Source of the DNA: Hallerella sp964501065 | Lineage (GTDB): Bacteria; Fibrobacterota; Fibrobacteria; Fibrobacterales; Fibrobacteraceae | DNA: 64,000 nucleotides | Assembly (NCBI GenBank): GCA_964501065.1 | Contig: CAZCRF010000005.1 | Location: forward strand, 4,581 to 68,580 | Direction: 5' to 3' | In this document: positions 6,380 through 16,383 of the stretch, piece by piece | How positions within the stretch are numbered: position 1 is the stretch's first letter | Layout of the letters: each line of letters begins with the position of its first letter | Position numbers and translations under genes: made by a program | The notes under the pieces: generated by a model | Database searches by the model: none | Told to the model about the DNA's origin: nothing | Seen by the model: the letters and a program-made list of their open reading frames with translations, nothing else

Positions 6380-8728
6380 ATGCAAGAATTGCCGTCGAAA
6401 GAACAAATAGTCGCCGCCGTGCGGGACGAGCCGATGGTCGGAAGCGAACTTCGCCGCGCCTTGGGCATCACGAAGCATAAAAAATTGGCGTTCAAGCAGT
6501 TGCTTGCGGAAATGGTGAACGAAGGGATTCTTGCGCGCACGAGTTCAAAGGAATATACGCCGGGGACGGGCGACTTGGAGACCGTCGATGTCAAAAAGGA
6601 CAACCGCAGACCGGCCGCCACCAGTCGCAGAAAGGCCACTTACGATGACGACGAGAGCCGCGTCCACCGCGGCGTTTTAAGCCCGGACGGAGACGATTGG
6701 TGGCAAGTGACGGATTCCTCGTCGGGAAAGGTCTATCCGATGGCGCATCGCAGCAAGGCTCCCGGGAAGGACGGCGAGACGATTGCCTTCACCCTTTACC
6801 CGCATCCGAAGCTCAAGCATTCGATGCTCGCCAAAGTGGACCGCGCCGCGATGGAGGGGGAGCTTTCGTGGGACAGCGTCAAGGCGCAGTTCATGAAGGA
6901 CGCTTCTCTCCCCGGGAAGTTTTCCGATTCCATCATGGAATTCGTGAACAAGCAGGAGGAGCCTTCCGAAGCCGATTTGAAAGACGGGCGCCTCGATTTG
7001 CGGAAGACGTACATTCTTTGCATCGACCCGGACGGTGCGATGGACCATGACGATGCCATTTCCGTGGAGAAGCTCCCCGACGGCGGATTCCATTTGGGAG
7101 TGCACATCGCCGATGTCAGCCATTACGTTCCCGAGGCGTCGGAACTCGACGATGAGGCCTTGACCCGTAGCTTTACTCAATATTTGCCGTGGACGGCTGT
7201 CCCCATGCTGCCGGACAGGCTTTCCAGCGATCTGTGTTCCTTGCACCAGGGCGTTGACCGTTTGGCGTTCAGCTGCCTGATGAAGCTCGACAAAAATGCC
7301 AACGTGGAATCGTTCGAATTCAAAAAGACCATGGTGAACATCACGGCGGGCATCACTTACGGGGAAGCCGTGAAACGACTCGAAGCGGGCGACGGACACG
7401 TCAAGGCTTTGCAGGAAGTGGCGGATTTGCTCCGCGCGAATCGCCGGGGGACGGGAATCTTGGAACTCGGCAGCACCGAACTCTGCTGCAAATTCGACGC
7501 GAATGGCGAACCGGAGAAAATCGTCCCGCGCGAAGAGAACGAATCCGACCATTGGATTGAAGAATGCATGCTGATTGCGAACCAGTGCTGCGCCAAGGAA
7601 CTCGAACGCCGTCATCTGCAAGGCGTTTTCCGCATCCACGAAGCTCCGGATACGAAGGACATCATGGAGCTTTATTACCAGATGCCCGACCTCTTCAAGG
7701 ACAGCCCCATCTCCCTTCGGGAACTCGGCAAGCCGCGTCGCGGCGATACGAACTTGAACCCCGCCGTTTTTAAATTGTATCAGCACTTGATATCCCGGGC
7801 GAATGGGGACGAAGAAATCATCATGCGCATTCTCCGCAGCATGCAAAAGGCGCATTACGACAGCAACTGCTTCGGGCATTTTGCACTGAATTGGCAGGAT
7901 TACGCGCACTTCACCAGTCCCATCCGCCGTTACGCGGATCTTTGGTGCCATCGGGAGCTTTCCCGCAAGACGCAAGACGAAACCGATGCGAAGCGCGCTT
8001 GGGACGTCGTCGCCGTCTGTTCCGAAATTTCCGCGAACGAAGTGAAGAACCAGAAGACCGAGCGGATGTCTCTCAAGGTCTGTGCGACGTGGCTTCTCCG
8101 CAAGCATTTGGGCGAGGAATTCGACGCTTCGGTGACGGGGATTCAGGAATGGGGAATTTACGTCGGGGTCGACGACCCGCAGGCGGAGGGGCTTGTACGC
8201 TTCCGGGACATCGCCGGTTCGGATTTTTACATCTTCAATCCGGACAAGGGAATCGTCTACGGCAAGCGCAGTCACAAGACTTTCGCCCGCGGCGACAAGG
8301 TTCGTGTCCGGTTGCTTCGGGCGAATCCCGTACGCGGGGAAGCCGACTTTGCCATCCTTTCGAAAATCGGAGACGGGAAGGTTTCCAAAATGGAAAAGCG
8401 CGACCGCGCGGATGTCGCCGAAGAGCTTGGGCTTGTGACGCAGCCCGACGAGCGGGAACTCGAGTCCCTGCGGCCGCGAGAGAGGCGCAAAGTTCGGGAA
8501 GCTTACGGGGAAGACGCCAAAGCGAAAAAGCGCAGTTCCAAAAGGGAAGACTTTTCCGAGCGCAAGCGACGCGCGGGGAGAAGCTCCAGGAAATCCGGGG
8601 ACGATTTTTTAGAGCGGGAGGAACGGAAATACGCCCGTCGCTCAAAAGGCCCCGCCCGAAAGAAGAAGACTTCGTCTTTTGGGAATTCCCGTCGGGATTC
8701 CGGAAAAATCCATTCGAAAAAGCGATAA
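6380..8728 (+). CDS. rnr: Ribonuclease R family exoribonuclease
   Basis: 782 residues, the usual RNase R length. It has an N-terminal winged-helix-like region (QIVAAVRDEPMVGSELRRALG), cold-shock-like modules, and then the RNB catalytic domain. The RNB domain carries DPDGAMDHDDA (all four metal-binding Asp positions), IHEAPD and YAHFTSPIRRYADLWCHREL. An S1 domain follows (FDASVTGIQEWGIYVGV). The tail of about 100 residues is very rich in Lys and Arg, as in RNase R. The enzyme degrades structured RNA 3' to 5'. ATAGGAGA precedes ATG 6380. The glycosyltransferase gene starts three bases after its stop, so the two are probably cotranscribed. Confidence 0.95.
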   Translation: MQELPSKEQIVAAVRDEPMVGSELRRALGITKHKKLAFKQLLAEMVNEGILARTSSKEYTPGTGDLETVDVKKDNRRPAATSRRKATYDDDESRVHRGVLSPDGDDWWQVTDSSSGKVYPMAHRSKAPGKDGETIAFTLYPHPKLKHSMLAKVDRAAMEGELSWDSVKAQFMKDASLPGKFSDSIMEFVNKQEEPSEADLKDGRLDLRKTYILCIDPDGAMDHDDAISVEKLPDGGFHLGVHIADVSHYVPEASELDDEALTRSFTQYLPWTAVPMLPDRLSSDLCSLHQGVDRLAFSCLMKLDKNANVESFEFKKTMVNITAGITYGEAVKRLEAGDGHVKALQEVADLLRANRRGTGILELGSTELCCKFDANGEPEKIVPREENESDHWIEECMLIANQCCAKELERRHLQGVFRIHEAPDTKDIMELYYQMPDLFKDSPISLRELGKPRRGDTNLNPAVFKLYQHLISRANGDEEIIMRILRSMQKAHYDSNCFGHFALNWQDYAHFTSPIRRYADLWCHRELSRKTQDETDAKRAWDVVAVCSEISANEVKNQKTERMSLKVCATWLLRKHLGEEFDASVTGIQEWGIYVGVDDPQAEGLVRFRDIAGSDFYIFNPDKGIVYGKRSHKTFARGDKVRVRLLRANPVRGEADFAILSKIGDGKVSKMEKRDRADVAEELGLVTQPDERELESLRPRERRKVREAYGEDAKAKKRSSKREDFSERKRRAGRSSRKSGDDFLEREERKYARRSKGPARKKKTSSFGNSRRDSGKIHSKKR

Positions 8729-8731
8729 GAG

Positions 8732-9613
8732 ATGCCGGAAAGTTCTCCCCCGATTCGAAAGGTTCTCTATGCGTCGTTCCAACAAGGGGAAGCTCTCCCC
8801 GGCTATGTGCGCTATGCGCTTGAAGGTCTTTGCCAGACGGGATTCTCGGTCGTCTATTTGACGAATGAACGCGACTTGGATGCGTCTTCGCACGCCTTCT
8901 TGGAATCCCATGGAATCGAGCTTTTCTTCACCCAAAATCGCGGTTACGACTTTGGCATGTGGCGGCGTTACGTCTTATACACGGCCAAGTTCCGCCGGGA
9001 ATCCTGGGAACGCCTTGTGCTGTTGAACGATTCCATCGTCTATTTTCAAAACCGTTTCGTGAAGATATTCGAAGAGGCGGAGGAGAATTCCGCAGATGTC
9101 GTCTCGCTCACGGCGAATGATGAAATTGCGCCGCACTTGCAATCGTTCTTTTTGTATTTGAAGAAAAAATCCATCGGGCCGTTCTGCGAATTTCTGCTTT
9201 CCGAACCGGAAGGGAAGGATTTTTACGATACGGTGAACCGGTTGGAAGTGGGGACCAGCGTTTTTTTGCGAAGTCGCGGCATGGGACTTTCTTCGTTAAT
9301 TTGTACGGAACATCCAGTCATCTTCTCCTATCCGGATTTGATTCGCCGGGGGTGCGGTTTCGTCAAACGGAAGCTCTTGCAAAAACGGTGGAACCGGGCG
9401 GAGGCTTGCCACTTTTTGGAACATGGGGCGTCCGATGCGTTGCTGCTCGATTATGAAAGGTTTATCCGGGAATGCGGCGCCCCGGACAGCGACTTTGACC
9501 CGCGATGGCTTTTGGAACCTCCCAAGACGGCACTTGAAAAAGTCCGGGACGCGGTTCGATTCAAGTTCTACAAATTTCGATGGAAACTCTCTGCGGTGAA
9601 GAATCACCGTTGA
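8732..9613 (+). CDS. RgpF-like (rhamnan synthesis F family) glycosyltransferase
   Basis: 293 residues resembling the rhamnan synthesis protein F family of cell-surface polysaccharide enzymes. Characteristic blocks are VVYLTNERDL, NRGYDFGMWRRYV, RLVLLNDSIVYF and the later region around VGTSVFLRSRGMG. It lacks predicted membrane helices, so it probably works in the cytosol on a lipid-linked or nucleotide-linked acceptor. No other polysaccharide genes are adjacent. Its start lies three bases after the RNase R stop, and its 3' end overlaps the hemE 3' end by 10 bases (convergent). Function is assigned by family only. Confidence 0.75.
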   Translation: MPESSPPIRKVLYASFQQGEALPGYVRYALEGLCQTGFSVVYLTNERDLDASSHAFLESHGIELFFTQNRGYDFGMWRRYVLYTAKFRRESWERLVLLNDSIVYFQNRFVKIFEEAEENSADVVSLTANDEIAPHLQSFFLYLKKKSIGPFCEFLLSEPEGKDFYDTVNRLEVGTSVFLRSRGMGLSSLICTEHPVIFSYPDLIRRGCGFVKRKLLQKRWNRAEACHFLEHGASDALLLDYERFIRECGAPDSDFDPRWLLEPPKTALEKVRDAVRFKFYKFRWKLSAVKNHR

Positions 9614-10620
9614 CGAATGGCGTTGACGAACGCACGGACTCCTTCGACGGGAGTTTCCGGCAAGACTCCGTGCCCCAGGTTCATGATGTGCGGTCTGTCT
9701 TCGGCAGCATTCAAGATTTCATCCGTTTTGAGTTTAATCGTCTCCGGGTTTGCAAACAGTACGGCCGGATCCAAGTTCCCCTGGAAGATTCTTTGCGGAT
9801 GCTCGGCAAAGAGTTTCGGGAGTTCCGTTCGGGAATCGACTCCGATGACGTCTGCGCCGAGGCCGGCAAAGCATTCCGTGAGGTGTGCCGCCCCATTGGC
9901 GTAATGGATGATGGGAGCGTCCGTGCGGCTGCGTACAAATTCAATGACGGACTCGGTGAACGGGAAAGCCATTTGCATGTAGTCGGATTTGGACAAGTGC
10001 CCCGCCCAAGAATCCATGATGACCAAGGCGTCCGCTCCCCATTCCGCTTGGCATGCCAAGTATTCGCCTGTGGCGATTGCGACATGTTTTAAAAATGCGA
10101 AATAGGCCGAGGAGTCTTTGTAATAAAGGGCTTTCGTCTTGTGCAAATCTTTTGACGTTCCCCCTTCGATGGCGTAAGAGGCTATCGTGAGCGGCCCGCC
10201 GACGAATCCGAGAAGGGTCTTCTCTTGCGAAAGTTCGCGCCGCACCCTTTGCAAGGCTTTTCGCGTGAAGTCGAAATGGCGCGGGATGTCGACGGGGTGG
10301 AGTCGGGGAAGGTCCGATGCGGATTGTACGGGATTTTGCACGACGGGTCCCTTTCCGGGAAGGAATTTCAAATCGAAACCCATCGGAGGGAGAGTCACCA
10401 GAATGTCGCTGAAGAGGATGGCTGCGTCCAAGTCGAATCGCCGAATCGGTTGGAGGGTCGCCTCCGCCGCCGCTTCAAAATTTTGTACAAAAGAAATGAA
10501 ATCGGGAAATTTCTCGCGGAGCTTCCGGTATTCCGGAAGGTAGCGGCCTGCCTGCCGCATCATCCAGACGGGCTTTTCTTTCGTCTTCCCTTTTGCAGCT
10601 CGGAGGAACAGGGAATCCAT
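9604..10620 (-). CDS. hemE: Uroporphyrinogen decarboxylase
   Basis: 338 residues. The N-terminal signature MMRQAGRYLPEYRKLRE holds the substrate-binding arginines. FSDILVTLPPMG carries the conserved Asp region, and MDSWAGHLSKSDY and NLGHGVLPETPVEGV complete the family pattern. It decarboxylates the four acetate side chains of uroporphyrinogen III to give coproporphyrinogen III in heme synthesis. It is the last gene of the long minus-strand run that begins at 23061, 12 bases after prmA. No other heme genes are in the window. Confidence 0.96.
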   Translation of the reverse strand: MDSLFLRAAKGKTKEKPVWMMRQAGRYLPEYRKLREKFPDFISFVQNFEAAAEATLQPIRRFDLDAAILFSDILVTLPPMGFDLKFLPGKGPVVQNPVQSASDLPRLHPVDIPRHFDFTRKALQRVRRELSQEKTLLGFVGGPLTIASYAIEGGTSKDLHKTKALYYKDSSAYFAFLKHVAIATGEYLACQAEWGADALVIMDSWAGHLSKSDYMQMAFPFTESVIEFVRSRTDAPIIHYANGAAHLTECFAGLGADVIGVDSRTELPKLFAEHPQRIFQGNLDPAVLFANPETIKLKTDEILNAAEDRPHIMNLGHGVLPETPVEGVRAFVNAIRQR

Positions 10621-10632
10621 CAGCGGCCTCCG

Positions 10633-11472
10633 TTACATGCGCACGGCATCGACGCACCACCATTCGTCGCGCTCTTGTTCGCGGACGACTTGAAAATCGG
10701 CTGTTCGGAACCAGTCGAGGACAATGTCCTTTTCCGCAGAGAGCTGCCCGGTCAGGAGAAAGTGTCCGCCTCGGCGAAGCAATCTTTCGACGTCATTTCG
10801 CATCGGCCAGAATTCCGAACGGATCATGTTGCAGACGATGTTGTCGAATTGGACGCCTTGGCGGAACACGTCCAAGAATCCGAAGACCGCGCGCGAGTTT
10901 CGGCATGCGTTTCGTTCAAAGTTTTCCACGATGCAGGGGATGGCCAGTTTGTCGATTTCCGTACCGACGGCTTTCCTCGCTCCCAATTTGTCCGCAATCA
11001 TCGAGAGGATTCCCGTGCCCGTCCCGATGTCGAGGAGAGTCTTTCCTTTCCAGTCGACGGTCTCCATCATTCCGGAAATCAAGGCTGTCGTCGCATGGTC
11101 TCCCGTGCCGAATGCGCTTTTGGCTTCCAGTTCGAGGCAGATGGAATCTTTTTCCGGCGGAGAGAATTTCACCCATGGCGGCCGCACCCAAATTTTGTCG
11201 GACACGTGCACCGGCGTTGCGCGGTCTCTCCACCAGCGGTCCCAATCTTTGGCGGGTTCCTCTTCGAGAGTCAGGCGGTATTGGGGAAATTTTTGCATGA
11301 CGGCTTCTGCATCGGATTTCTGCCCCGTGTAAAAGCGGAAATATGTCTTGTCCGATGTCGATGACGGCAATTCCTCCAAAGCTCCGACTCCGGCTTCCAT
11401 CAAGAAGTATGCCGCGAGTTCGTAATCTTCCGGATTGCAGTGCCCGGTGACTTTGTACCAAATTTCATTCAT
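10633..11472 (-). CDS. prmA: Ribosomal protein L11 methyltransferase-like protein
   Basis: 279 residues. The C-terminal Rossmann domain has the SAM-binding motif LDIGTGTGILSM preceded by AFGTGDHATT, a PrmA hallmark (usually AFGTGTHxTT). The N-terminal part (WYKVTGHCNPEDYELAAYFL) and the linker with DWDRWWRD fit the L11-binding domain layout. The usual N-[IPV]-L/Y-type motif appears as CNMIRSEFWPM, somewhat diverged. Its ATG overlaps the stop of the upstream transporter gene as ATGA (11469-11472), so translational coupling is likely. Confidence 0.85.
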   Translation of the reverse strand: MNEIWYKVTGHCNPEDYELAAYFLMEAGVGALEELPSSTSDKTYFRFYTGQKSDAEAVMQKFPQYRLTLEEEPAKDWDRWWRDRATPVHVSDKIWVRPPWVKFSPPEKDSICLELEAKSAFGTGDHATTALISGMMETVDWKGKTLLDIGTGTGILSMIADKLGARKAVGTEIDKLAIPCIVENFERNACRNSRAVFGFLDVFRQGVQFDNIVCNMIRSEFWPMRNDVERLLRRGGHFLLTGQLSAEKDIVLDWFRTADFQVVREQERDEWWCVDAVRM

Positions 11473-12332
11473 TTCTGTGAAATCCCCTTCCCCATTTTTT
11501 GAATCAACTGTCTGGGGCTTGCGATGAAGAGGCTCGACCCGGCGATTACCAGTGCGATGCTCACGATTTTTGCGGGAGGGAACGGTTCCCCGAAGACGAT
11601 GGCCCCGGCCAAGATGGGGACGACAGCTCCGACGGCCGCGCTGAACGGAATCACGAACAGCGCCCTTCCGCGGGAAAACGCCACTTGCGTGAAGACGAAT
11701 GCGGTCACGTAGAGAATGACAAAAGCCCAAAGGCGAATGTCCGAAATCCAGGAGAAGAGTTCGTTTGCCGAAAGTTCGATGCCGCGGGCTGTCGCATCTA
11801 TCGCCAAGCTTTTGTACAAGACGTCGGAAAGTCCATACCCGATTCCCATGACAAGGGAGTCGCCGACTTCGGCGCGGTGGAAGATGAAGTGGCTTGCGAC
11901 GGCGAAGACAATCAACGCCCCGACGAATGTCCAGAGAGCGGGGACGTTTTGGGACCCGGCTTCTTCGCCGATTTCAAAAGCCGCACACAAAAGGCCGCCG
12001 AGGACGAAGACGATGGCGACGACGACTCGGCGGTTTATCGGTTCTTTTAAAAAGATGCGCCCGAAGATGGCCGTGAGAACGGGGTTCAAAGCGGAAATGG
12101 GCTTGACCAGGCTCAGGTTGTAAAGGGCCATGGCCGTGTAGTTCCCCACGTTTCCGAAGGCGGAAAGGGCGAATCCCGTCCACCAGCGCTTTGACGTCAA
12201 GAAGCCGACGATGAAGCGGAATGGATGTCGGATGTCGGCGGGCGTCCCCGATTTCGCCACTCCCGATTTGGAGAGGACGTTCCCGAAGGCAAAGCAGACT
12301 GCTGCGCCAAGAGTCAGTGCGAAAAAGAGCAT
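11469..12332 (-). CDS. DMT/EamA-type membrane transporter
   Basis: 287 residues with about ten hydrophobic segments arranged as two EamA-like halves. Examples are ALTLGAAVCFAFGNVLSKSG and the helix around LSLVKPISALNPVLTAIFGR, followed by RIFLKEPINRRV; the second half has IPFSAAVGAVVPILAGAIVFGE. The drug/metabolite transporter superfamily moves small metabolites across the inner membrane; the substrate is not predictable. ATG 12332 directly abuts the slt stop codon (TGAATG), and its own stop overlaps the prmA start. Confidence 0.85.
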   Translation of the reverse strand: MLFFALTLGAAVCFAFGNVLSKSGVAKSGTPADIRHPFRFIVGFLTSKRWWTGFALSAFGNVGNYTAMALYNLSLVKPISALNPVLTAIFGRIFLKEPINRRVVVAIVFVLGGLLCAAFEIGEEAGSQNVPALWTFVGALIVFAVASHFIFHRAEVGDSLVMGIGYGLSDVLYKSLAIDATARGIELSANELFSWISDIRLWAFVILYVTAFVFTQVAFSRGRALFVIPFSAAVGAVVPILAGAIVFGEPFPPAKIVSIALVIAGSSLFIASPRQLIQKMGKGISQK

Positions 12333-14579
12333 TCAACGGTTCCAGACTTCAAGGTAGACCCAGTAATTTCCGAGGCAGCGTTTTACGTAATCGCGAGTTT
12401 CCCAGTAGCTGATTTCTTCGGCGCGCAGGTCCCACGGCAAATCTTTTCCCGCTTCTTGCCAACGTTTGGCGGGGCGCGGCCCCGCGTTGTAATTGGCCAA
12501 CACGTACATCGGGTCGTTTTTGTATTCAACGAGAAGGTCTTTCAAGTAACGGACTCCCAGGCGGATGTTCATGTAAGGGTTGTATAAAAGTTTTTGCGAA
12601 AAGTTTCGGATGCCTTCGGCCTTCGCCAGTTTCTTTGCCGTCGGTGGGATGATTTGGAGCAGCCCACAGGCGTTCGCCGGACTGGTGATGAGATAGTTGA
12701 ACGTCGACTCCTGGCGCATCACGCTGTAGATGAAGAACGGGTCGATGGCGTCTCCCGCCGCGGCGTAAACGCTGTCCTTGAACGGCATCGGGTAGAGGAA
12801 CTTCATCACGTTCCGAGGCGCTTCCGCGAGATGTCTTCTCGGGATGTTGTTTTGGAATTGCCGCGCCAAGGCGTAACCTTGGATGAGTTCCCCGTGGGAA
12901 AGGAAGAGAGTCCCGTAGGAATATTCAAAATCCAGGCGTCCCTTGTTCTTCTTCTTGGCGAATTGGAATCTGTCGTAGGCTTCTTCGGCAAACCCCAAAT
13001 CCAGAAGCCGTCTGACCATTTGGAGACGACCTTCGCTGTGGGACGAGTCTGCCGGGCTTCCTTGGATGGAGTGGATCCAGTCGAGAGTCTCCTTTTCCGA
13101 CAGGTCTTTCGGGGCGAGCCATGGGACGCTTGACGAATCGAGCAGCTTGTTCTCGAGCAGTTTCACCCGGGAGCGGTGGGCGTAATAGCCAACGGGAAAG
13201 TCCCGGATGCAGTCCAGGTAGGCGGCCTTCGCTTCTTCCGCATTCCCTTTCGAAAGGTAAATGTCGCCGAGGAACATCCTCGCTCCGCTGGAACTCCAAA
13301 GGTGGCCTTCTTCCTTCGTCTTTTGGAACGCGGAGATGGCCGAGTCGACATTCCCCTGCTTCAAATGGCAAAGGGCGATTCGGAATCGCACCCACTTCAC
13401 CTTGTCGCTGGATTTGAAATGGGGATCCGTCAGGGAATCGTAGCTCGCTATCGCCTTGTCGAACATCTTCTTTTGTTCGTATTCGAAAGCGCGGACCCAA
13501 ATGTTGTTCGCGTTCTGTAGGGTGAACCGGAATTTTTCCTGGAACAGGGAATCGACTTGCACCGCCGAGGAGTCCATCTTGTTTGCGCGGTAAAGGCGGA
13601 CGAGGGATTGCAGCCAAGAAGGGCGCGCCTCCACGCTGTCCGTCAGGAAACGGTAGGCCCGGATGGCCTCGGCATCTTTCTTCAGACCTTTGTAGGCTGC
13701 TGCGCGCTTTTCCCACAGGGAGATTCTCGTCTTGAGGGAAAGGGTGCTGGGCGGAAGTCGCCAATTGACGGAATCTTCGGCGGTTTTGAGCTTCGGTTTT
13801 GCAGCGCTGTCCCGGGCGGGGGCTTTCGATGCGTCCATGGCGAAAATGGAATCGACGATGGCCGCGCATTCTTCATGGAAGCCTTTGGCGCACAGCCTGC
13901 TTGCATAGGTGACCTTTTCGTCGAGAGTCTCCGCTGCGGAACTTCCCCGGAGACGGCGAAGGGCGTCCCAGGCTTGGTCGCCGTATTCCGATGGATGGGC
14001 GATGACGTAGAGATAGGCCTTTTTCGCAGCCTTGTACCAATGGGCCTGTTCCAACAAAACGGCCTTCCGGTAACGCAGGCGCGGAACGCGTTCGTCGTCG
14101 CCGTAGTTCTTGAGGAATGCGTCAATGGAGTCCGCCTTGGCCTTCGGCTTGATGGCGTCGTCCGACAGGGTCAGGTCGAGTCGGATGCGGTCGGCGAATT
14201 CCTTCCATTCAGTGTCTTCCGGGAAACGGGCGTCCCCTTCGGCCAAAGTCTTGCGGGCCTTCTTGTATTGCTTCCCTTCGAATTGGGAACGGGCGATTCT
14301 CGATAGGATGCTCTTGTCCAAGGCGGAGTCTTTTCCCATCAGGGATTTGTACATGGACAGGGCTTTTTCGTAATCCCCCGTATAATAGGCGGCTGCGGCA
14401 CAGGCGAAATCCTTTTCCGCGCCGGCGTTGAGCGTGTCGCAGTTCCGCCGGTTCCTTTCGTAACGGACGACCTTGTCTTGAAATTCATGGCCTGGGATGA
14501 ACTCTGCGGGTTCGCTACCATTCGATATGCCGAAGGCTGCCGAGCAAATGAAAACGCCAAAGAGAAATGTTTTACGCAT
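12333..14579 (-). CDS. slt: Soluble lytic murein transglycosylase with TPR-like N-terminal region
   Basis: 748 residues. A signal peptide (FLFGVFICSAAFG) is followed by a long alpha-helical tetratricopeptide-like region of about 570 residues (for example AAYYTGDYEKALSMYKSLMG). The C-terminal SLT domain has the catalytic Glu in YSVMRQESTFN, then SPANACGLLQIIPPTA, NIRLGVRYLKDLL and YNAGP. The architecture matches Slt70: non-hydrolytic cleavage of peptidoglycan glycan strands in the periplasm, producing 1,6-anhydro ends. The gene overlaps the 3' end of ptsI by 8 bases and is part of the long operon. Confidence 0.93.
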   Translation of the reverse strand: MRKTFLFGVFICSAAFGISNGSEPAEFIPGHEFQDKVVRYERNRRNCDTLNAGAEKDFACAAAAYYTGDYEKALSMYKSLMGKDSALDKSILSRIARSQFEGKQYKKARKTLAEGDARFPEDTEWKEFADRIRLDLTLSDDAIKPKAKADSIDAFLKNYGDDERVPRLRYRKAVLLEQAHWYKAAKKAYLYVIAHPSEYGDQAWDALRRLRGSSAAETLDEKVTYASRLCAKGFHEECAAIVDSIFAMDASKAPARDSAAKPKLKTAEDSVNWRLPPSTLSLKTRISLWEKRAAAYKGLKKDAEAIRAYRFLTDSVEARPSWLQSLVRLYRANKMDSSAVQVDSLFQEKFRFTLQNANNIWVRAFEYEQKKMFDKAIASYDSLTDPHFKSSDKVKWVRFRIALCHLKQGNVDSAISAFQKTKEEGHLWSSSGARMFLGDIYLSKGNAEEAKAAYLDCIRDFPVGYYAHRSRVKLLENKLLDSSSVPWLAPKDLSEKETLDWIHSIQGSPADSSHSEGRLQMVRRLLDLGFAEEAYDRFQFAKKKNKGRLDFEYSYGTLFLSHGELIQGYALARQFQNNIPRRHLAEAPRNVMKFLYPMPFKDSVYAAAGDAIDPFFIYSVMRQESTFNYLITSPANACGLLQIIPPTAKKLAKAEGIRNFSQKLLYNPYMNIRLGVRYLKDLLVEYKNDPMYVLANYNAGPRPAKRWQEAGKDLPWDLRAEEISYWETRDYVKRCLGNYWVYLEVWNR

Positions 14580-16383
14580 TTTTGTCCAACGGATTTTTGA
14601 CGTTGTGCGTCGTGATGAAACTGGAGATGCCCAAATCGATAATCATCTGCAAGTACTTCTGCCGCAAGAAGCGGTTGACGTTTTCCGCAGTATCCATCTT
14701 GAGGACGGCGCGCGCCGTCGCCTTCACGTCTTCGTAATTCACCGAGCGGATGATTTTTTTGCATTCCATGATGCTCCACGGCGTCATGGAGAGTTCATCG
14801 ACGCCGAGTCCCACGAGCACGAGAGTTGAAAGCGGGTCTGCGCTCATTTCCCCACAGACGCAGACGGGAATTCCTTCGCGGTGCGCCGCCCGGACGGTGC
14901 GGTCGATCATGTTCAATATGGCGGGATGATGCGGTTCGAAAAGGTTCGCGATGAGTTCATTCGTCCGGTCGACCGCCAATGAAAATTGAATCAAATCGTT
15001 TGTACCGATGCTGAAGAAGTCGACTTCCTTCGCGAGAGCTTCGACCATGACGACTGCGGCCGGGACTTCTATCATGCAGCCGATCTTGATTTCCGGAAGG
15101 TCTACGCCCTTGTCCAGGAGTTCCGTCCGGCATTCTTGGTAAAGCCTCTTGGATTCCCGCAATTCGTCCAGACTGCTGATCATCGGGAACATGATTCGCA
15201 GATGTCCGTTGCGGCTTGCCAAAAGGAGAGCCTTGAGCTGTTCCTTGAACAGATCCTTTCGCGACAGGCACACCCGGATGGAACGCCATCCCATGAACGG
15301 ATTCGCCTCGTCCGTTGCGGAAATCTCCGAGACAAGCTTGTCCCCGCCTGCGTCGAGAGTCCGGATGACCACCGGGTAGGGGTTCAGCTTTTTCAAAATG
15401 TACGAGTAGGCTTCGCTTTGCTCTTCGCACGAAGGCGTCCCTTGCCGAAAGAACAGGAATTCGGAGCGGTAAAGCCCGATTCCCGTCGCACCGAAATCCA
15501 AGACGGAATCCGCTTCTGCCGGGAGTTCGACATTTGCGTGCAATGTGATGTATTTTCCGTCGAGGGTGATGGGTTCGAGCTGCCGCATCGTGAACAGCTC
15601 TTGCTTTTGCTGGTTGTAGACGGCCAGTTTTTCGCGAAAGCGGTTCAAGTCGTCTTCGTTCGGGTTGACAATCACCATGCCGCCGGTGCCGTCGATGAAC
15701 AGCGTGTCGCCTTCTTGAGTGACGCTTGAAACGGTTCTGAGACCGGAGACTGCGGGCAACTGCATGGCCCGCGCCAAGATGGATATGTGGCTAGTGCGTC
15801 CGCCGACGTCGGAAGCGAATCCCAGGATTTCCTCTTTCTTCATCGACATCAATTCACCGGGAGTCAGTTCGTGGGCGATGATTAGGGCGGGTTCCCTGTT
15901 CCCCTTCTTTTCCGGTTTTGCCGACGTTCCGTCCAAGGCTTGCAAGAGCTGGTTGCAAAGTTCCCTCAAATCCGCGGCGCGTTCCCTCAGGACTTCGCTC
16001 TTGCTGCTTTCGAATTGTACAATCAGGGCGGAAAATGTACTGTGGACTGCCCAACGGGCATTGTGGCCGTCCTTGCGGATGCTGGAAATCACGGGCTCCA
16101 GAAGAGTGGAGTCCTTGAGCATCATCAAATGGGAGTCGAAGACGCGGGCCTCTGTTTCGCTCAAGCTGTTCTTCGTTTTTTGCTTTAGCCGTTCAATGTC
16201 CCGCTCGGCTGCGGCCACTGCGTCCCGGAAGCGTTTTTCTTCTGCGGGGAGGGAGTCTTCGGGGAGCGGGGAGGCGTCCAGGGAGAATTTCCGACTTTCG
16301 ATTTTTCTGACGGGGCCGTATGCGTAACCCGGCGATGCGGCGACGCCGATAAGTACTGTGCGAGTTCTTTGCCCCTTAGTCAT
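14572..16383 (-). CDS. ptsI: Phosphoenolpyruvate-protein phosphotransferase (PTS Enzyme I)
   Basis: 603 residues from ATG 16383, typical for Enzyme I. The phosphorylatable His is His199 in GGRTSHISILAR. The PEP-binding barrel has GIGLYRSEFLFF, NPFMGWRSIRV, IGTNDLIQFSLAVDR and the catalytic Cys in VCVCGEMSADP. It transfers phosphate from PEP to HPr. The start overlaps the ptsH 3' end by 8 bases; an in-frame ATG at 16395 is an alternative. No sugar-specific EII gene is in the window, so the pair may serve transport elsewhere or regulation. Confidence 0.95.
   Translation of the reverse strand: MTKGQRTRTVLIGVAASPGYAYGPVRKIESRKFSLDASPLPEDSLPAEEKRFRDAVAAAERDIERLKQKTKNSLSETEARVFDSHLMMLKDSTLLEPVISSIRKDGHNARWAVHSTFSALIVQFESSKSEVLRERAADLRELCNQLLQALDGTSAKPEKKGNREPALIIAHELTPGELMSMKKEEILGFASDVGGRTSHISILARAMQLPAVSGLRTVSSVTQEGDTLFIDGTGGMVIVNPNEDDLNRFREKLAVYNQQKQELFTMRQLEPITLDGKYITLHANVELPAEADSVLDFGATGIGLYRSEFLFFRQGTPSCEEQSEAYSYILKKLNPYPVVIRTLDAGGDKLVSEISATDEANPFMGWRSIRVCLSRKDLFKEQLKALLLASRNGHLRIMFPMISSLDELRESKRLYQECRTELLDKGVDLPEIKIGCMIEVPAAVVMVEALAKEVDFFSIGTNDLIQFSLAVDRTNELIANLFEPHHPAILNMIDRTVRAAHREGIPVCVCGEMSADPLSTLVLVGLGVDELSMTPWSIMECKKIIRSVNYEDVKATARAVLKMDTAENVNRFLRQKYLQMIIDLGISSFITTHNVKNPLDKNA

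Noticed and set aside
6677..8275. 532-codon open frame antisense to RNase R
   Set aside because: It mirrors the codon pattern of a well-supported gene; no start signal or family motif of its own.
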